Shown here in pieces: positions 63,656 through 64,000 of a stretch of 64,000 bases of DNA (the first letter of the stretch is position 1; each line of letters begins with the position of its first letter). The notes below the pieces were generated by a model, which was not told the origin of the DNA, ran no database searches, and worked only from the letters and a program-made list of their open reading frames with translations. The stretch spans positions 62,001 to 126,000 of the forward strand of contig CAJNDO010000007.1 of assembly GCA_905221545.1 (NCBI GenBank), given 5' to 3'. The DNA comes from a bacterium (lineage in GTDB: Bacteria; Bacillota; Bacilli; Lactobacillales; Streptococcaceae). Both the position numbers and the translations under genes were made by a program.

Positions 63656-64000
63656 TTAAACCTCATTTTCCTTCTCTTTCAGATTAGTTAAAATTCTTTC
63701 TTGAAAGGCTTCAAACTGCCGAATTTCTTCCTCTGAAAATCCTTTGTAAAAAATCGTATCCAATTTCTGACTGACACGATGTCCCACTTCTTTCTGAGAA
63801 TGCCCCAAGTCTGTTAAAACTAAATACTTCTTACGCTTGTCTTCTCCACATGGACTAACAGTTACAAGATTTTGTTCTTCTAGCTTTTTTATCATAGTCG
63901 TCAGCGTATTATTAGCAAGACCAGTCGCAAGCGCAATATCTGTCGCAGTTGCACAGCCTGTTTCACTATTCCATAAAACCGCTAAAATCTTTCCCTGTTC
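63656..64000 (-). CDS. MarR-family regulator (N-terminus beyond window)
   Basis: The window holds the last 114 residues. The frame is open from 64000 (EQGKILAVLWNSETGCATAT on the minus strand) into the recognition helix region IALATGLANNTLTTMIKKLEE, the wing VTVSPCGEDKRKKYLVLTDLG, and the helical C-terminus RILTNLKEKENEV. This is the MarR layout with HTH, wing and dimer helix. It starts the operon with the SnoaL protein 3 bases downstream and the osmoprotectant transporter, which it probably regulates. Confidence 0.88.
   Translation of the reverse strand, partial: EQGKILAVLWNSETGCATATDIALATGLANNTLTTMIKKLEEQNLVTVSPCGEDKRKKYLVLTDLGHSQKEVGHRVSQKLDTIFYKGFSEEEIRQFEAFQERILTNLKEKENEV

Overview
The window looks like the chromosome of a mitis-group Streptococcus (pneumoniae / mitis / oralis type). 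Gene content and order match that group: secA, der-nitroreductase-dnaI-dnaB-nrdR, trxA, aquaporin-pepF-rsmE-prmA, a late-competence prepilin peptidase, trpEGDCFBA, the AATGal teichoic-acid pair, exoA, xpt-pbuX and galR/galKT. A BOX element supports the same assignment. No rRNA, CRISPR array or prophage was seen.

1-2.1 kb: secA (3' end of the gene outside the window). 2.1-6.1 kb: an accessory cassette on the minus strand with a secreted 130-aa protein, two small membrane proteins and an ABC ATPase, next to a divergent Rgg/MutR-type regulator. Between them lies an unlisted 36-codon gene for a Trp-rich peptide and a 12-bp inverted repeat. Together these look like a peptide-pheromone (quorum-sensing) switch driving a bacteriocin-like or secreted-peptide system; this is the most novel part of the window. 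6.3-17.4 kb: housekeeping genes (Der GTPase, primosome loading, NrdR), a GntR-ABC operon, a lone ABC exporter, lrgAB, and a MarR regulator sharing an operator motif with the trxA operon. 17.5-20 kb: queCDEF behind a preQ1-type riboswitch, followed by a compact BOX element.

20-31 kb: aquaporin, DUF2785, PepF, RsmE, PrmA, a GIY-YIG/NUDIX/M50 trio, DUF3013, RarA, a probable 6S RNA and tRNA-Lys(CTT), an acetyltransferase and the prepilin peptidase. 31-39.6 kb: a complete trp operon preceded by a second trpB. Each has its own Trp-specific T-box, so the leaders are in series. A 136-bp inverted-repeat element sits between the second T-box and trpE. 39.6-50 kb: AATGal aminotransferase and initiating sugar transferase, a heterodimeric ABC exporter, DUF421/DUF3290 membrane genes, exoA, a VOC protein, and guanine-riboswitch-controlled xpt-pbuX. 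50-55 kb: thioesterase, Leloir genes galK-HAD-galT, and divergent galR.

55-60.5 kb is a scar of horizontal transfer. It contains a decayed pnuC, an IS6-family transposase N-terminus fused in frame to a plasmid RepB C-terminus, a frameshifted repX (DUF536) and an hsdS fragment (the repB-repX-hsdS order of lactococcal theta plasmids). Next comes a visibly G+C-richer four-gene ECF vitamin-type importer with its own promoter and long leader. 60.6-64 kb: an osmoprotectant-type ABC importer, a tandem SnoaL-like protein and a MarR regulator cut by the window end.
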